A stretch of DNA of 64,000 nt from Falsiroseomonas stagni DSM 19981 (GCF_900114315.1 NZ_FOSQ01000012.1:62001-126000); one strand, 5' to 3'; positions 1 to 8,642 are shown, numbered from the stretch's first letter. Program-made: numbers and translations. Notes: generated by a model not told the origin, from the sequence alone.

Positions 1-1128
1 GTGCCAGACATCCGCGACGCGGTCGCGCAGCCCGCGCAGCAGCAGGCGCATGCGGTCCGGCTTCTCCTCCTCCGCCAGTTCGGGCGCGCGGAGCGCATCG
101 GCCACGGCCTCCCGGTTCTGGAGGATGACGATGACCAGCAGCAGGGAGACGATCAGCAGGGCGAGGCGCAGCACCGCGTCATAGGCCGCCCAGGGCATGC
201 CGAAGAGCAGGCCGCTTTCCGCGATGGCGTAGCCGGAGATCGCCACCACCATGATCCGCCGGACCCAGATGGTGACATAGGCAGCCGTCTCGTCGCTGCT
301 CGGCACCAGGCGGAGATGGGTGGAGTTGGGCGAGAAGAGGACGCGCGACATGGCCATCACGGCGCGCAGCGCCATGTAGCTGTTGTTCGCGGTCAGCAGC
401 ACCAGCTCCGTCGTCGGCAGGGGCCGCACGAAGCCGATCATGCCGTAGGAGATGATCGCGAAGGCGGCGACCGGCACCAGGTCCAGCAGGAAGCGGGCGA
501 GGACGAGGGGCACGCGGCGCACCCAGGTCCAGCGCGCATCGGCGGCCGGCGCCATGGCATCCAGCCGGTCGGACCAGCGGCGGAGCCCGCGCCGCGTCAG
601 CCATTCCGCCACCAGCCCGGCGCCGAACAGCAGGCCCAGCTTCCAGGCGGCATCGATCACCCGCGCCTGGGTCACCGGATCGCGCGCCATGCCGCCGAGC
701 CAGGTGAAGAGCGCGGGCAGGTCCGTCGCGGCCTGGACGGCGGCGACCATGCTTTCCGAGATGGATTGCAGGCGCTGCTGGGCGCCCATGAGCAGCTGCG
801 CGCCCAGCGTATTGGGGGCCAGCAAGGCGGGCTCCGCGGCCGCGGGCGCGGCTTCGGCCGGCGCCGGCGCCGCGGCGGCAGGGGCGGAGGCAGGGGCGGA
901 GGCAGGGGCGGCGGTGCCGTTGCGCTGGGCGGCGGCCAGTGCCTCCAGCGTCCGCATCAGCTCCGCCCGGCGGGCATCGTCGCGCAGCAGGCCCAGCAGG
1001 CGATCGAGTTCCGCCGGGCTGGTGGCCGCCGCCGGGGCAGCGGGCGCGGGGGCAGCCGGGACCTGCGCCAGCGCCGGCAGGGCGATGAGCAGGAGGAGGA
1101 GGGGGAAGGCACGGAGGAGGGCGCGCAT
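1..1128 (-). CDS. MscS-family mechanosensitive channel, N-terminal part (cut by window edge)
   Basis: The frame opens at an ATG at 1128 and runs without a stop through position 1, giving 376 codons and no C-terminus. It starts with a signal peptide (MRALLRAFPLLLLLIALPALA). An Ala/Pro-rich linker with repeated APAS units follows at about residues 65-95, then several hydrophobic segments, including stretches around FLLDLVPVAAFAIISYGMIG and AVLRLALLIVSLLLVIVILQ. This is the build of the long MscS/MscK-type channels, with a periplasmic N-terminus and extra membrane helices before the pore. The pore helix and the C-terminal cytoplasmic vestibule would lie outside the window, so the family call rests on the N-terminal half only. 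The opposite strand carries a long open frame here, but it lacks any protein-like composition. Confidence 0.72.
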   Translation of the reverse strand, partial: MRALLRAFPLLLLLIALPALAQVPAAPAPAAPAAATSPAELDRLLGLLRDDARRAELMRTLEALAAAQRNGTAAPASAPASAPAAAAPAPAEAAPAAAEPALLAPNTLGAQLLMGAQQRLQSISESMVAAVQAATDLPALFTWLGGMARDPVTQARVIDAAWKLGLLFGAGLVAEWLTRRGLRRWSDRLDAMAPAADARWTWVRRVPLVLARFLLDLVPVAAFAIISYGMIGFVRPLPTTELVLLTANNSYMALRAVMAMSRVLFSPNSTHLRLVPSSDETAAYVTIWVRRIMVVAISGYAIAESGLLFGMPWAAYDAVLRLALLIVSLLLVIVILQNREAVADALRAPELAEEEKPDRMRLLLRGLRDRVADVWH

Positions 1129-1223
1129 GGCGCAGGGGTACACCCTGCCGGGGGGGCCGCGGTCAACCCTCGGATGTATCACGCCGTGTCACCCCGCCCC
1201 CCGGACGCACGCCCAATCCGGCG

Positions 1224-1279
1224 GTCCAGGGTCCCCCTGGACCCTGGCGAGGGGGTCAAGGGGGAGCAGCGCTCCCCCT
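1224..1279. repeat. paired palindromic intergenic repeat (REP-like)
   Basis: Two adjacent perfect hairpins lie between the divergent channel and MFS genes. The first has 9-bp arms CCAGGGTCC/GGACCCTGG (1226-1234 and 1239-1247, loop CCCT). The second has 9-bp arms AGGGGGAGC/GCTCCCCCT (1259-1267 and 1271-1279). The first hairpin recurs with the same arms at 8564-8585, so this is a dispersed element rather than a one-off terminator. Confidence 0.7.
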
Positions 1280-1343
1280 CCTCCGCCACGCGGACGGCGC
1301 CCCCCATGTTGCGGTGCAGCGCCACACGGGGGAGGATGGGGGC

Positions 1344-2546
1344 GTGCCGGGCCCCTCCCCTTCCCTCTGGACCATCATGATCGCGCTGCTGGCGGCGCAT
1401 CTGGCGGGGATGGGGGCCTTCCTGACGGTGCCGGTGCTGGCGCCCGCCATGGCGGGGGAAACCGGGGTGCCGGCCAGCCTGGCGGGCTTCCATACCGCGC
1501 TGGTCTATCTCGGCGCCCTGTTCTCCGGCCCCTTCACCGGGCCGCTGATCCGCCGCTGGGGTGGCGTGCGGATGCTGCAGGTCTGCATGCTGGCCGTCGG
1601 GGTCGGCATCGCCATCGCGGCGCTGGGGCATCCGGTGGCGCTGGTGGTGTCCGCCCTGGTGGCCGGGCTGGGGCATGGGCCGCTGACGCCGGGGGGCAGC
1701 CACCTGATCGCCGCCCATACGCCGCCGCGCCGCCGCGCCCTGGTGTTCAGCCTGAAGCAGGCCGGGGTACCGCTGGGGGCGATGGTGGTGGCGGCGCTGG
1801 CGCCGGCCATCGCGCTGCTGGCGGGGTGGCGGGCCAGCATCCTCTGCATGGCTGCGATCGCCTTCGTGGTGGCGGTGGCGATCCAGCCGCTGCGGGCCGG
1901 GCTGGACCAGGGGCGGGAGGCGCCGGGCGATGGCGGCGCGGGATTCGGCGGGCTGCTGCGGGAATCCGCGGCCTCCGTCGCCATGCTGCGGCAGGACCGG
2001 GCGCTGGCGCGGCTGACGGCCATGTCCTGCGGCTATGGGGTGGCGCAGTTCTGCTTCTCCACCTTCTTCGTGGCCTACCAGGTGGCCTCGCTGGCCGTGC
2101 CGCTGGCCCAGGCGGGGCTGCACTTGGCGCTGGCGCAGGCGGCGGGGGTGGTCGGGCGCATCGGCTGGGCGCTGCTGGCGGATCGCTGGGGCGCGCGAAT
2201 CGTGCTGGTGGCCTGCGGGCTGGGGGCGGGGATCGCCGGGGGGGTGCTGGCCTTCGCCGATGCCGGCTGGCCGATCCTGGTGGTCACCCTGGCGGGCGTG
2301 GTGATGGGGGCGACGGCGATCGGCTGGAACGGGATCATGCTGGCGGAAGCCGCCCGCCTGGCACCCCAGGGCCAGGTGGGGGCCGCGACGTCCGCCCTGT
2401 CCTTCGCCTTCGCCATCACCATGCTGGTGGCGCCGCCGGCCTTCTCCCTGCTGATCGCCGGGACGGGGGGCTACCAGGCGGGCTTCCTGATGTGCGTGGC
2501 GGCGGTGCTGGCGGGCGCCTGGGCGATTTCGGGGGCGCGCCGCTAG
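1344..2546 (+). CDS. major facilitator superfamily transporter
   Basis: A 400-residue integral membrane protein with about twelve hydrophobic segments. It has an MFS motif A-like loop after helix 2 (GPLIRRWGGVRML) and an Arg-rich central loop (TPPRRRALVFSLKQAG), as expected for a 12-TM secondary transporter. The GTG at 1344 is preferred because GGGGGAGGA lies 8 bases upstream. A GTG at 1314 and an ATG at 1377 are in the same frame; the former has no ribosome site and the latter lies at the start of helix 1. Substrate is not readable from sequence; CynX/NNP-like small-anion transporters have this size. The gene stands alone, divergent from the channel gene. Confidence 0.85.
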   Translation: MPGPSPSLWTIMIALLAAHLAGMGAFLTVPVLAPAMAGETGVPASLAGFHTALVYLGALFSGPFTGPLIRRWGGVRMLQVCMLAVGVGIAIAALGHPVALVVSALVAGLGHGPLTPGGSHLIAAHTPPRRRALVFSLKQAGVPLGAMVVAALAPAIALLAGWRASILCMAAIAFVVAVAIQPLRAGLDQGREAPGDGGAGFGGLLRESAASVAMLRQDRALARLTAMSCGYGVAQFCFSTFFVAYQVASLAVPLAQAGLHLALAQAAGVVGRIGWALLADRWGARIVLVACGLGAGIAGGVLAFADAGWPILVVTLAGVVMGATAIGWNGIMLAEAARLAPQGQVGAATSALSFAFAITMLVAPPAFSLLIAGTGGYQAGFLMCVAAVLAGAWAISGARR

Positions 2547-2597
2547 CCGGCCCGATCGGCGGCTTGCCGTCCCGGCCATCCATGCCATGTTGCGGGC

Positions 2598-2792
2598 ATG
2601 GTCACGTTCCTGATGGTTCTCGTCGTCCTTTCCATGCTGGGCACCCTCGGCGTCATGTTCGCGGGGATGCTCGGGCTGGTCCGCAGTGACGAAGGCGGCG
2701 GCGCGCGGTCCAACAAGCTCATGCGGGCGCGCGTTGTCATGCAGGGCGTGACGCTTGTCCTGTTCCTGCTGCTGGTGCTCGTGAAGGCCTGA
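2598..2792 (+). CDS. twin transmembrane helix small protein
   Basis: A 64-residue protein of two hydrophobic helices (about residues 2-27 and 47-63) joined by a short polar loop with a DEGGGARSNKLMRAR stretch. Small twin-helix proteins of this size, remotely like HIG1-domain proteins, are common in alphaproteobacteria and often sit near electron-transfer genes. Here etfBA follow 136 bases downstream. A role in respiratory complex assembly is only suggested by the HIG1 resemblance. A hairpin with a T-run follows the stop codon, so it is probably transcribed apart from etfB. Confidence 0.75.
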   Translation: MVTFLMVLVVLSMLGTLGVMFAGMLGLVRSDEGGGARSNKLMRARVVMQGVTLVLFLLLVLVKA

Positions 2793-2832
2793 GCAGGTGC
2801 AGCATCGGGCCGGGCCGCCGCGCCTTGCCCGC

Positions 2833-2866
2833 CCGGACCCCGCGCCCTATGGTCCGGCCCGTTTTT
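2833..2866 (+). terminator. Rho-independent terminator after the twin-helix gene
   Basis: Seven-base perfect arms CCGGACC (2833-2839) and GGTCCGG (2851-2857) are followed by CCCG and five Ts (2862-2866). The site lies 40 bases after the stop codon and 60 bases before etfB. The stem is short and the loop is 11 bases, so strength is uncertain. Confidence 0.5.
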
Positions 2867-2928
2867 GCGGCAGCGATTAGCGCCCGGGGCAGCATCTGCG
2901 CCGGCGCCGACCAGGGATCCGGCAACCG

Positions 2929-3675
2929 ATGAAAATCCTCGTCCCCGTCAAGCGGGTGGTCGACTACAACGTGAAGGTCCGCGTGAAGGCGGATGGCACG
3001 GGGGTCGAGACGGCCAACGTGAAGATGTCCATGAACCCCTTCGACGAGATCGCGATCGAGGAAGCGGTCCGGCTGAAGGAGAAGGGGGTGGCGACGGAAA
3101 TCGTCGCCGTCTCCGTCGGCCCGACCGCGGCGCAGGAGCAGATCCGCACCGCGCTCGCCATGGGCGCCGACCGCGGCATCCTGGTGGAGGCCGAGGGAAC
3201 GGAGCCGCTGGCGGTCGCCAAGATCCTGAAGGCGCTGGTGGAGAAGGAAGGCCCGCAGCTGGTCATCCTCGGCAAGCAGGCCATCGATGACGACATGAAC
3301 GCCACCGGCCAGATGCTGGCGGCGCTGCTGGGCTGGGGCCAGGGCACCTTCGCCAGCAAGGTCGAGATCGCGGACGGCACCGCCCGCGTGACGCGCGAGG
3401 TCGATGGCGGGCTGGAGACGGTGGCGCTCACCATGCCGGCCATCGTCACCGCCGACCTGCGGCTGAACGAGCCGCGCTACGCGTCCCTGCCGAACATCAT
3501 GAAGGCCCGCAAGAAGCCGATCGAGACGATGAAGCCGGGTGACCTCGGCGTCGATGTCACGCCGCGGCTGACGGTGCTGAAGGTGGAGGAACCGCCGAAG
3601 CGCCAGGCGGGCAAGAAGGTCGGCAGCGTCGCCGAACTCGTGGACAAGCTGCGCAACGAAGCGAAGGTGATCTGA
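2929..3675 (+). CDS. etfB: electron transfer flavoprotein subunit beta
   Basis: A 248-residue protein beginning [19 protein letters not shown], the standard start of bacterial EtfB. It has the AMP-binding and adenine-loop region of the family ([20 protein letters not shown]) and the C-terminal [12 protein letters not shown] segment that docks on dehydrogenases. EtfAB accepts electrons from acyl-CoA and other flavin dehydrogenases and passes them to ETF-ubiquinone oxidoreductase. It is followed after 2 bases by etfA, so the subunits are made from one transcript. No strong ribosome site precedes the ATG (only AGGGATCC, about 13 bases upstream). Confidence 0.97.
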   Translation: MKILVPVKRVVDYNVKVRVKADGTGVETANVKMSMNPFDEIAIEEAVRLKEKGVATEIVAVSVGPTAAQEQIRTALAMGADRGILVEAEGTEPLAVAKILKALVEKEGPQLVILGKQAIDDDMNATGQMLAALLGWGQGTFASKVEIADGTARVTREVDGGLETVALTMPAIVTADLRLNEPRYASLPNIMKARKKPIETMKPGDLGVDVTPRLTVLKVEEPPKRQAGKKVGSVAELVDKLRNEAKVI

Positions 3676-3677
3676 AG

Positions 3678-4598
3678 ATGGCCGTCCTGGTCCTTGCCGA
3701 TCGCGGCGAAACCGTCTCCCAGCCCACGCGCAGCGCCCTGGCGGCGGCGCAGAAGCTGGGCGGGGAGGTGCATGTGCTGGTGTTGGGCGCCGAGGGTGCG
3801 GCGGCCGCGGCGAAGCTGCCGGGGGTGGCCAAGGTGCTGGTCGCCGCCGGCGACAGCATGGCGCTGGCGGAGCCGGTGGCGGCGCTGCTGGTCAGCCTCG
3901 CGCCCGCCTATGACGCCCTGCTGGCCCCGGGCAGCGCGGCGGGCAAGAACGTGATGCCGCGGGTTGCCGCCCTGCTCGACGTGCAGATCATCAGCGATGT
4001 CGCGGGGGTGGAGGGGCCGGATACCTTCCGCCGCTTCATCTATGCCGGCAACGCGCTGGCCACGATCCGCACCAGCGATGCGAAGAAGGTGATGACGGTC
4101 CGCGCCGCGTCCTTCGACCCCATCCCGGCCGAGGGCGGCAGCGCCGCGATCGAGGATGCGGCCGCCGCGGCGAACCCCGGCGTCTCCACCTTCGTGGGCG
4201 CCGAGATCGTGAAGCAGGAACGCCCCGAACTGACGGCGGCGCGCGTCGTCGTCTCCGGCGGCCGGGCCATGGGGTCCTCCGACAGCTTCAAGATCCTGGA
4301 AGGCGTTGCGGATCGCCTGGGTGCGGCCATCGGTGCGTCGCGCGCCGCGGTCGATGCGGGCTATGCGCCGAACGACATGCAGGTCGGCCAGACCGGCAAG
4401 ATCGTGGCGCCGGAACTCTACATCGCCTTCGGCATCTCCGGCGCCATCCAGCACCTGGCGGGCATGAAGGACAGCAAGGTCATCGTGGCCGTCAACAAGG
4501 ATGAGGAAGCGCCGATCTTCCAGGTGGCCGATTACGGCCTGGTGGGCGACGTCTTCAAGATCATCCCGGAACTCGAAGCCGAGCTCGACCGGAAGTAA
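3678..4598 (+). CDS. etfA: electron transfer flavoprotein subunit alpha
   Basis: A 306-residue alpha subunit of the ETF heterodimer, which carries FAD. The N-terminal Rossmann-like half ([17 protein letters not shown]) is followed by the C-terminal FAD domain with the family signature [16 protein letters not shown] and [20 protein letters not shown]. The length is typical. It sits 2 bases after etfB and is closed by a terminator, making etfBA a two-gene unit. The next gene, a 3-hydroxyacyl-CoA dehydrogenase, belongs to the same fatty-acid/polyhydroxybutyrate chemistry but probably has its own transcript. Confidence 0.97.
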   Translation: MAVLVLADRGETVSQPTRSALAAAQKLGGEVHVLVLGAEGAAAAAKLPGVAKVLVAAGDSMALAEPVAALLVSLAPAYDALLAPGSAAGKNVMPRVAALLDVQIISDVAGVEGPDTFRRFIYAGNALATIRTSDAKKVMTVRAASFDPIPAEGGSAAIEDAAAAANPGVSTFVGAEIVKQERPELTAARVVVSGGRAMGSSDSFKILEGVADRLGAAIGASRAAVDAGYAPNDMQVGQTGKIVAPELYIAFGISGAIQHLAGMKDSKVIVAVNKDEEAPIFQVADYGLVGDVFKIIPELEAELDRK

Positions 4599-4616
4599 TC
4601 GAGCGCGGGAACACCG

Positions 4617-4656
4617 ACGCCGGCTGTGGCCCCGAACGGGCCGCGCCGGCGTTTTT
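4617..4656 (+). terminator. Rho-independent terminator after etfA
   Basis: Arms ACGCCGGC (4617-4624) and GCCGGCGT (4645-4652) are perfectly complementary and enclose a second stem (GGCCC/GGGCC). The distal arm runs straight into a T5 tract. It lies 18 bases after the etfA stop codon. Confidence 0.85.
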
Positions 4657-4676
4657 CATGTGAGGGGGAGTGAGCG

Positions 4677-5555
4677 ATGGCGACGATCCAGCGGCTGGGC
4701 ATCATCGGCGCGGGGCAGATGGGCAACGGCATCGCCCATGTCGCGGCGCAGGCGGGGGTCGAGGTGGTGATACTGGACGTGGCGGAGGCGGCACTCGCCA
4801 AGGCCATCGCCACCATCACGAAGAACATGGACCGCCAGGTGCAGAAGGGCACGCTGGCCGCCGCCGACAAGGATGCGTCGCTCGCGCGCATCGCCACCAC
4901 GACGGACTACGCCACCTTCGGCGATTGCGACCTGGTGATCGAGGCCGCGACGGAGCGGGAGGATCTGAAGCTCAAGATCTTCGCGACGCTGACGCCGCAT
5001 CTGCGCGCCGATGCGCTGGTCGCGTCCAACACCTCCTCCATCCCCATCACGCGGCTGGCGGCGGCGACGGACCGGCCCGGCCGCTTCGTCGGCATGCATT
5101 TCTTCAACCCCGTGCCGATGATGAAGCTGGTGGAGGTGATCCGCGGCCTGGCGACGGAGGATGCGACCGTGGCGGCCGTGGCCACGCTGGCGGAGCGGAT
5201 GGGCAAGACCGTTGCCTTCGCCGCGGACTACCCCGCCTTCATCGTCAACCGCATCCTGCTGCCGATGATCAACGAGGCCTGCGTGGCCCTGCAGGAAGGC
5301 GTGGGCGACATCGCCTCCATCGACACCGGCATGAAGCTCGGCTGCAACCACCCGATGGGGCCGCTGGAATTGGCGGATTTCATCGGCCTCGACACCTGCC
5401 TGGCGGTGATGGAGGTGCTGCATGCCGGCATGGGCGACAGCAAGTACCGGCCGAGCCCGCTGCTGCGGAAGTATGTCGAGGCCGGCTGGCTGGGGCGGAA
5501 ATCCGGCAAGGGGTTCTACGACTACAGCGTGACCCCGCCGAAGCCGACGCGCTGA
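4677..5555 (+). CDS. 3-hydroxybutyryl-CoA dehydrogenase
   Basis: A 292-residue 3-hydroxyacyl-CoA dehydrogenase. The N-terminal NAD-binding domain has GAGQMGNGIAHVAAQAG. The catalytic region carries the conserved N-T-S (ASNTSSIPIT) and HFFNPVPMMKLVE with the catalytic His and Glu. The C-terminal dimer domain ends with GRKSGKGFYDY. This is the single-function short form (Hbd/PaaH type) that oxidises (S)-3-hydroxybutyryl-CoA to acetoacetyl-CoA, not the fused FadB. A GAGGGGGAG ribosome site precedes the ATG. The stop codon overlaps the start of the next gene (TGATG). Confidence 0.95.
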   Translation: MATIQRLGIIGAGQMGNGIAHVAAQAGVEVVILDVAEAALAKAIATITKNMDRQVQKGTLAAADKDASLARIATTTDYATFGDCDLVIEAATEREDLKLKIFATLTPHLRADALVASNTSSIPITRLAAATDRPGRFVGMHFFNPVPMMKLVEVIRGLATEDATVAAVATLAERMGKTVAFAADYPAFIVNRILLPMINEACVALQEGVGDIASIDTGMKLGCNHPMGPLELADFIGLDTCLAVMEVLHAGMGDSKYRPSPLLRKYVEAGWLGRKSGKGFYDYSVTPPKPTR

Positions 5556-6613
5556 TGCGCATCACGGCCCTCTCCGCCGCCGCCGAGCATCTGAAGCCCG
5601 CCCGGGCCGCCGATGCCTATGCGGGGCGGGAGAGCCTGAGCTTCGTCCGGCTGCGCGTGCAGACCGACCAGGGGCTGTTCGGGGAAGGGCTGACCGGGCG
5701 CTTCCTGTCCGCCCAGGTCGTGGCGCTGCTGAACGGCGAAGTCGCGCAGGCCGTCACGGGGCAGGACCCGATGGCGCATGAGGCGCTGCGCGGGATGCTC
5801 CTGAAGCGGCTCAACCCGCGGGGCGCCACCGGGCCCTTCGTCGCGGCGCTGTCGGCGCTGGACCTGGCGCTGTGGGACATCAAGGGGAAGGCGCTGGGCC
5901 TGCCCGTGGCGCGGCTGATCGGCGGCGCGCGGGATTCCGTGCCGGCCTACGCCACGGCGGGGATGCCGGCCTTCACGGAAGCGGAACTGGTCGGCGCCTG
6001 CGAAGCCGCGCTGACCGAAGGCTTCGTGGGCGTGAAGCTGCTGGTGGGCACCGGGCGGCCGATCACGGAGGATGCGGCCCGCATCCGCGCGGTGCGGCGC
6101 GCCATCGGCGATGCGCCCCTGATGCTCGACGCCAATTGCGGCTTCACGGTCGCGGAGGCGAAGCGGCTGGCGGCCCTGGTGGCGGACTGCGACATCGCCT
6201 TCTTCGAGGAACCGGTCCGGGACAACGACATCGCCGCCCTCGTCGAACTGCGCCGGTCCACGCCGATCCCGCTCGCCTCCGGCCAGATGATGCAATCACC
6301 CTCCTGGTTCCGTGACGTGCTGGCAGCGGGTGCCCTCGATATCCTGCAGCCCAATGCCGCCTTCTGCGGCGGGATAACCTCCATGCTGCGGATCATGGCG
6401 ATGGCGGAAGCCCATGGCGTGCCCGTGACCGGCGCCGGCGGGTTCGAGGCCGCGAACCTCCCCGCCATGGCCGGCCATGCCCATGGCGGCATGCTGGAAG
6501 TCCACGGCGCCCATGCCGCGCTGCGCGACCGCTTCGCGCACCATCCCCATGCCGAGCGCGGGCGCATCCTGGTGGCGGAAACCCCCGGACTCGGCTTCGG
6601 ACTGAAGCCCTGA
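5555..6613 (+). CDS. mandelate racemase / muconate lactonizing enzyme family protein with altered active site
   Basis: A 352-residue enolase-superfamily protein with an N-terminal capping domain (about 1-125) and a TIM barrel. Metal ligands one and two are visible at Asp192 (LMLDANCG) and Glu218 (FFEEP). The third ligand, spaced 26 residues on exactly as in mandelate racemase, is Gln244 (ASGQMM) rather than Glu or Asp. The KxK pair of the second strand is reduced to Lys161-x-Leu163, and no His is seen where the racemase subgroup keeps its second base. The reaction cannot be assigned: it may be a divergent cycloisomerase, racemase or dehydratase. The start overlaps the stop of the dehydrogenase gene, indicating translational coupling. 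Confidence 0.85.
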   Translation: MRITALSAAAEHLKPARAADAYAGRESLSFVRLRVQTDQGLFGEGLTGRFLSAQVVALLNGEVAQAVTGQDPMAHEALRGMLLKRLNPRGATGPFVAALSALDLALWDIKGKALGLPVARLIGGARDSVPAYATAGMPAFTEAELVGACEAALTEGFVGVKLLVGTGRPITEDAARIRAVRRAIGDAPLMLDANCGFTVAEAKRLAALVADCDIAFFEEPVRDNDIAALVELRRSTPIPLASGQMMQSPSWFRDVLAAGALDILQPNAAFCGGITSMLRIMAMAEAHGVPVTGAGGFEAANLPAMAGHAHGGMLEVHGAHAALRDRFAHHPHAERGRILVAETPGLGFGLKP

Positions 6614-6705
6614 CCGCCCTGCCGGGGTTCCAGGGCCTGGCCGGCAAGCCGGGGGCACTCGCGACCTACGGGCTGCTGGCGCTGGACCTGGCGGCGCTGG
6701 GCTGG

Positions 6706-7365
6706 GTGATCCTGGAATCCTTCCTGCCCGCCAGCACCACGGTGCTGGCCATCGACATCGCCGTCGGGCTGGTGCTGGTCGCCGAGATGGCGATCCGGCT
6801 GCGCACCTCCCGCGCCGCGCGGCGGGAATTGCTGCACCCCGCGGGGATCGCGGACCTTCTCGCCGTCATCTCCTTCCTGCTGGCGCCCTTCTTCGCGGGC
6901 TGGGGGTTCCTGCGCAGCCTGCGCACGCTGCGGCTGCTGCGATCGGCCCGCCTGGTGCTGCACCTGCGCCAGGACATCCCGGCCTTCCGGCGCAACCAGG
7001 ACGCGGTGGTGGCCGCGGCCGACCTGCTGGTCTTCATCATCGTGATGACGGGCGTGGTCCACGCCACCCAGCACCGCAACAACCCCAACATCTCCGACTG
7101 GGCGGACGCGCTGTACTTCACCGTCACCGCCCTCACCACCACGGGGTTCGGCGACATCACCCTGCCCGGCACCTCTGGCCGCCTCATCACCGTTGTCATC
7201 ATGCTGGCGGGCGTCACGCTGTTCCTGCGCCTGGCGCAGGCGCTGTTCCGGCCGACCAAGGTTCGCTTCCGCTGCGAAGCCTGCGGCCTGATGCGCCACG
7301 ACCCAGACGCGGTGCACTGCAAGGCCTGCGGAGCCCTGCTCAACATCCGGGATGAGGGAGATTGA
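6706..7365 (+). CDS. voltage-gated-type potassium channel with C-terminal zinc ribbon
   Basis: The protein has an S4-like helix with Arg at every third position (RSLRTLRLLRSAR), an S5 helix, a pore loop with a K+ filter-like TTTGFGDI, and an S6 helix. A short cytoplasmic tail has two CxxC pairs (CEACG ... CKACG), which form a zinc ribbon. Six helices are expected for such channels. The first one (YGLLALDLAALGWVILESFL) begins upstream of this GTG, in an open frame that reaches back past 6610 without any ATG, GTG or TTG. The real start may be the CTG at 6610, which overlaps the previous stop codon (CTGA). Coordinates given here are the minimum; 6610 would give 251 residues. Confidence 0.8.
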   Translation: MILESFLPASTTVLAIDIAVGLVLVAEMAIRLRTSRAARRELLHPAGIADLLAVISFLLAPFFAGWGFLRSLRTLRLLRSARLVLHLRQDIPAFRRNQDAVVAAADLLVFIIVMTGVVHATQHRNNPNISDWADALYFTVTALTTTGFGDITLPGTSGRLITVVIMLAGVTLFLRLAQALFRPTKVRFRCEACGLMRHDPDAVHCKACGALLNIRDEGD

Positions 7366-7435
7366 AGGCGGCGCCCCTCGCCGCCATCCTCTCCTGATCC
7401 GCCCCGCAGAGGGCGCCACAGGGAGATACCGTCGA

Positions 7436-8389
7436 ATGCGCCTGACGCGCCGTAGCCTGCTCGCCACCCCCCTTCTCCTCCCCGTCTCCGCCCGCGCCCA
7501 GACGGGCTGGCAACCGACGCGGCCGATGCAGCTCATCGTCGGCTTCGCGCCGGGGGGCGGGACGGACATCATCGCCCGCACGATCGTCGAGGCCGTCGCG
7601 GCCACCTTCCCGGTGCCCCTCGTCGTCGTGAACCGGCCCGGCGCGGGCGGGGCCATCGCCGCCGAACAGGTGGCGCGCGCGGCACCGGATGGCCACACGC
7701 TGCTGATGGCCGGCGGGTCGGAAAGCACCTCCCTCCCGGCCCACCGGGACCTGCCCTACGATCCGAAGCGAGGCTTCTCCGCCGTCATCCGCCTGACCCG
7801 GAACGCCCACTTCATCTGCACCCGCGGGCGCGGGGGGAAATTCACCACCCTCGCCCAGGTGATCGAGGCGGCGAAGGCCAACCGCGGCGGGATCACCCAC
7901 GGATCCTCCGGCGTCGGCACGCTGTCGCACTCCATCTTCATCATGTTCGAACGCGCCACCGGCACGGAACTGCTCCACGTCCCCTACACCGGTGGCGGAC
8001 CGCAGCAGCAGGCGCTGCTGGCCGGGCAGATCGACCTGGCCGTGCAGGCCTCCGACGAACTCGGCGGGCTGGTGGCGTCGGGCGACATGCTGCCGCTGGC
8101 CGTCACCACCGCCGAACGCCACCCGGCCTACCCCAACGTGCCGACCATGCGCGAACTCGGCAGCGACCTGGTGGCGGAGAACATGAAAGGCTGGGTCGGC
8201 CCCGCCGGCATGACGGAAGACATGATCGGCTACCTGCACGACCGCTTCCGCCAGGGCATGTCCACCCCCGTCTGGCGCCGCTTCATGGAACGCGCCGGCG
8301 ACCCCGACGGCTACGCCAACGGGCCGACCTTCCAACGCGACATGGACACGCTGCTGGACGCGATCCGCGGGGCCATCCGGCGGGGGTGA
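7436..8389 (+). CDS. Bug/TctC-family tricarboxylate-type periplasmic binding protein
   Basis: A 317-residue solute-binding protein with a twin-Arg-like signal (MRLTRRSLLATPLLLPVSARAQ). It has the hallmark start of mature TctC proteins (RPMQLIVGFAPGGGTDIIAR), then RPGAGGAIAAEQVARAAPDG and the LHVPYTGGG loop. These proteins bind carboxylated metabolites for tripartite tricarboxylate transporters, but no tctA or tctB membrane gene is present here. The ATG at 7436 is chosen for its GGGAGA ribosome site and because it begins the signal peptide; an earlier in-frame ATG adds a non-signal extension overlapping the channel gene. Confidence 0.93.
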   Translation: MRLTRRSLLATPLLLPVSARAQTGWQPTRPMQLIVGFAPGGGTDIIARTIVEAVAATFPVPLVVVNRPGAGGAIAAEQVARAAPDGHTLLMAGGSESTSLPAHRDLPYDPKRGFSAVIRLTRNAHFICTRGRGGKFTTLAQVIEAAKANRGGITHGSSGVGTLSHSIFIMFERATGTELLHVPYTGGGPQQQALLAGQIDLAVQASDELGGLVASGDMLPLAVTTAERHPAYPNVPTMRELGSDLVAENMKGWVGPAGMTEDMIGYLHDRFRQGMSTPVWRRFMERAGDPDGYANGPTFQRDMDTLLDAIRGAIRRG

Positions 8390-8410
8390 GGCGCGGGCTG
8401 TCCAGGGGAA

Positions 8411-8628
8411 GAGGGCTCCGCCCCCTTCCCCGAACCCCTTCCCCCGCAAAGGGCCAGCGGGCCCTTTGAACCCATGAGATTGGCCGGTGATGGGAGGGGC
8501 GCCGCGCGACCGCGTGTTGCCGCGCGCGCGGAGCCCCTCCCATCACCGGCCAATAACCCCGCGGTCCAGGGTCCCGCTGGACCCTGGCGCGGGTGAGGTC
8601 CGGAGAGGGGCGCGCAGCCCCTCTCCGG
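8411..8628. repeat. cluster of perfect inverted repeats between convergent genes
   Basis: A 253-base gap between a TctC gene and a GntR gene that converge holds several hairpins in series. These are CAAAGGGCC/GGCCCTTTG (8447-8455 and 8460-8468); a 22-base perfect inverted repeat (8479-8500 and 8533-8554) around a GC-rich 32-base centre; CCAGGGTCC/GGACCCTGG (8564-8572 and 8577-8585), also found at 1226-1247; and CCGGAGAGGGGC/GCCCCTCTCCGG (8600-8611 and 8617-8628). It may serve as a bidirectional terminator, but the multi-part structure and the repeat copy elsewhere point to a dispersed palindromic element. Confidence 0.75.
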
Positions 8629-8642
8629 GAAAGCGCCACGCC

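Noticed and set aside
860-915. Direct repeat of GGCAGGGGCGGA units
   Set aside because: It encodes the APAS-type linker of the channel protein; simple coding repeat, not a CRISPR or regulatory array.
452-2689. A 745-codon plus-strand frame across the channel and MFS genes
   Set aside because: Antisense to one gene and out of frame with the other; low-complexity Ala/Gly/Arg composition.
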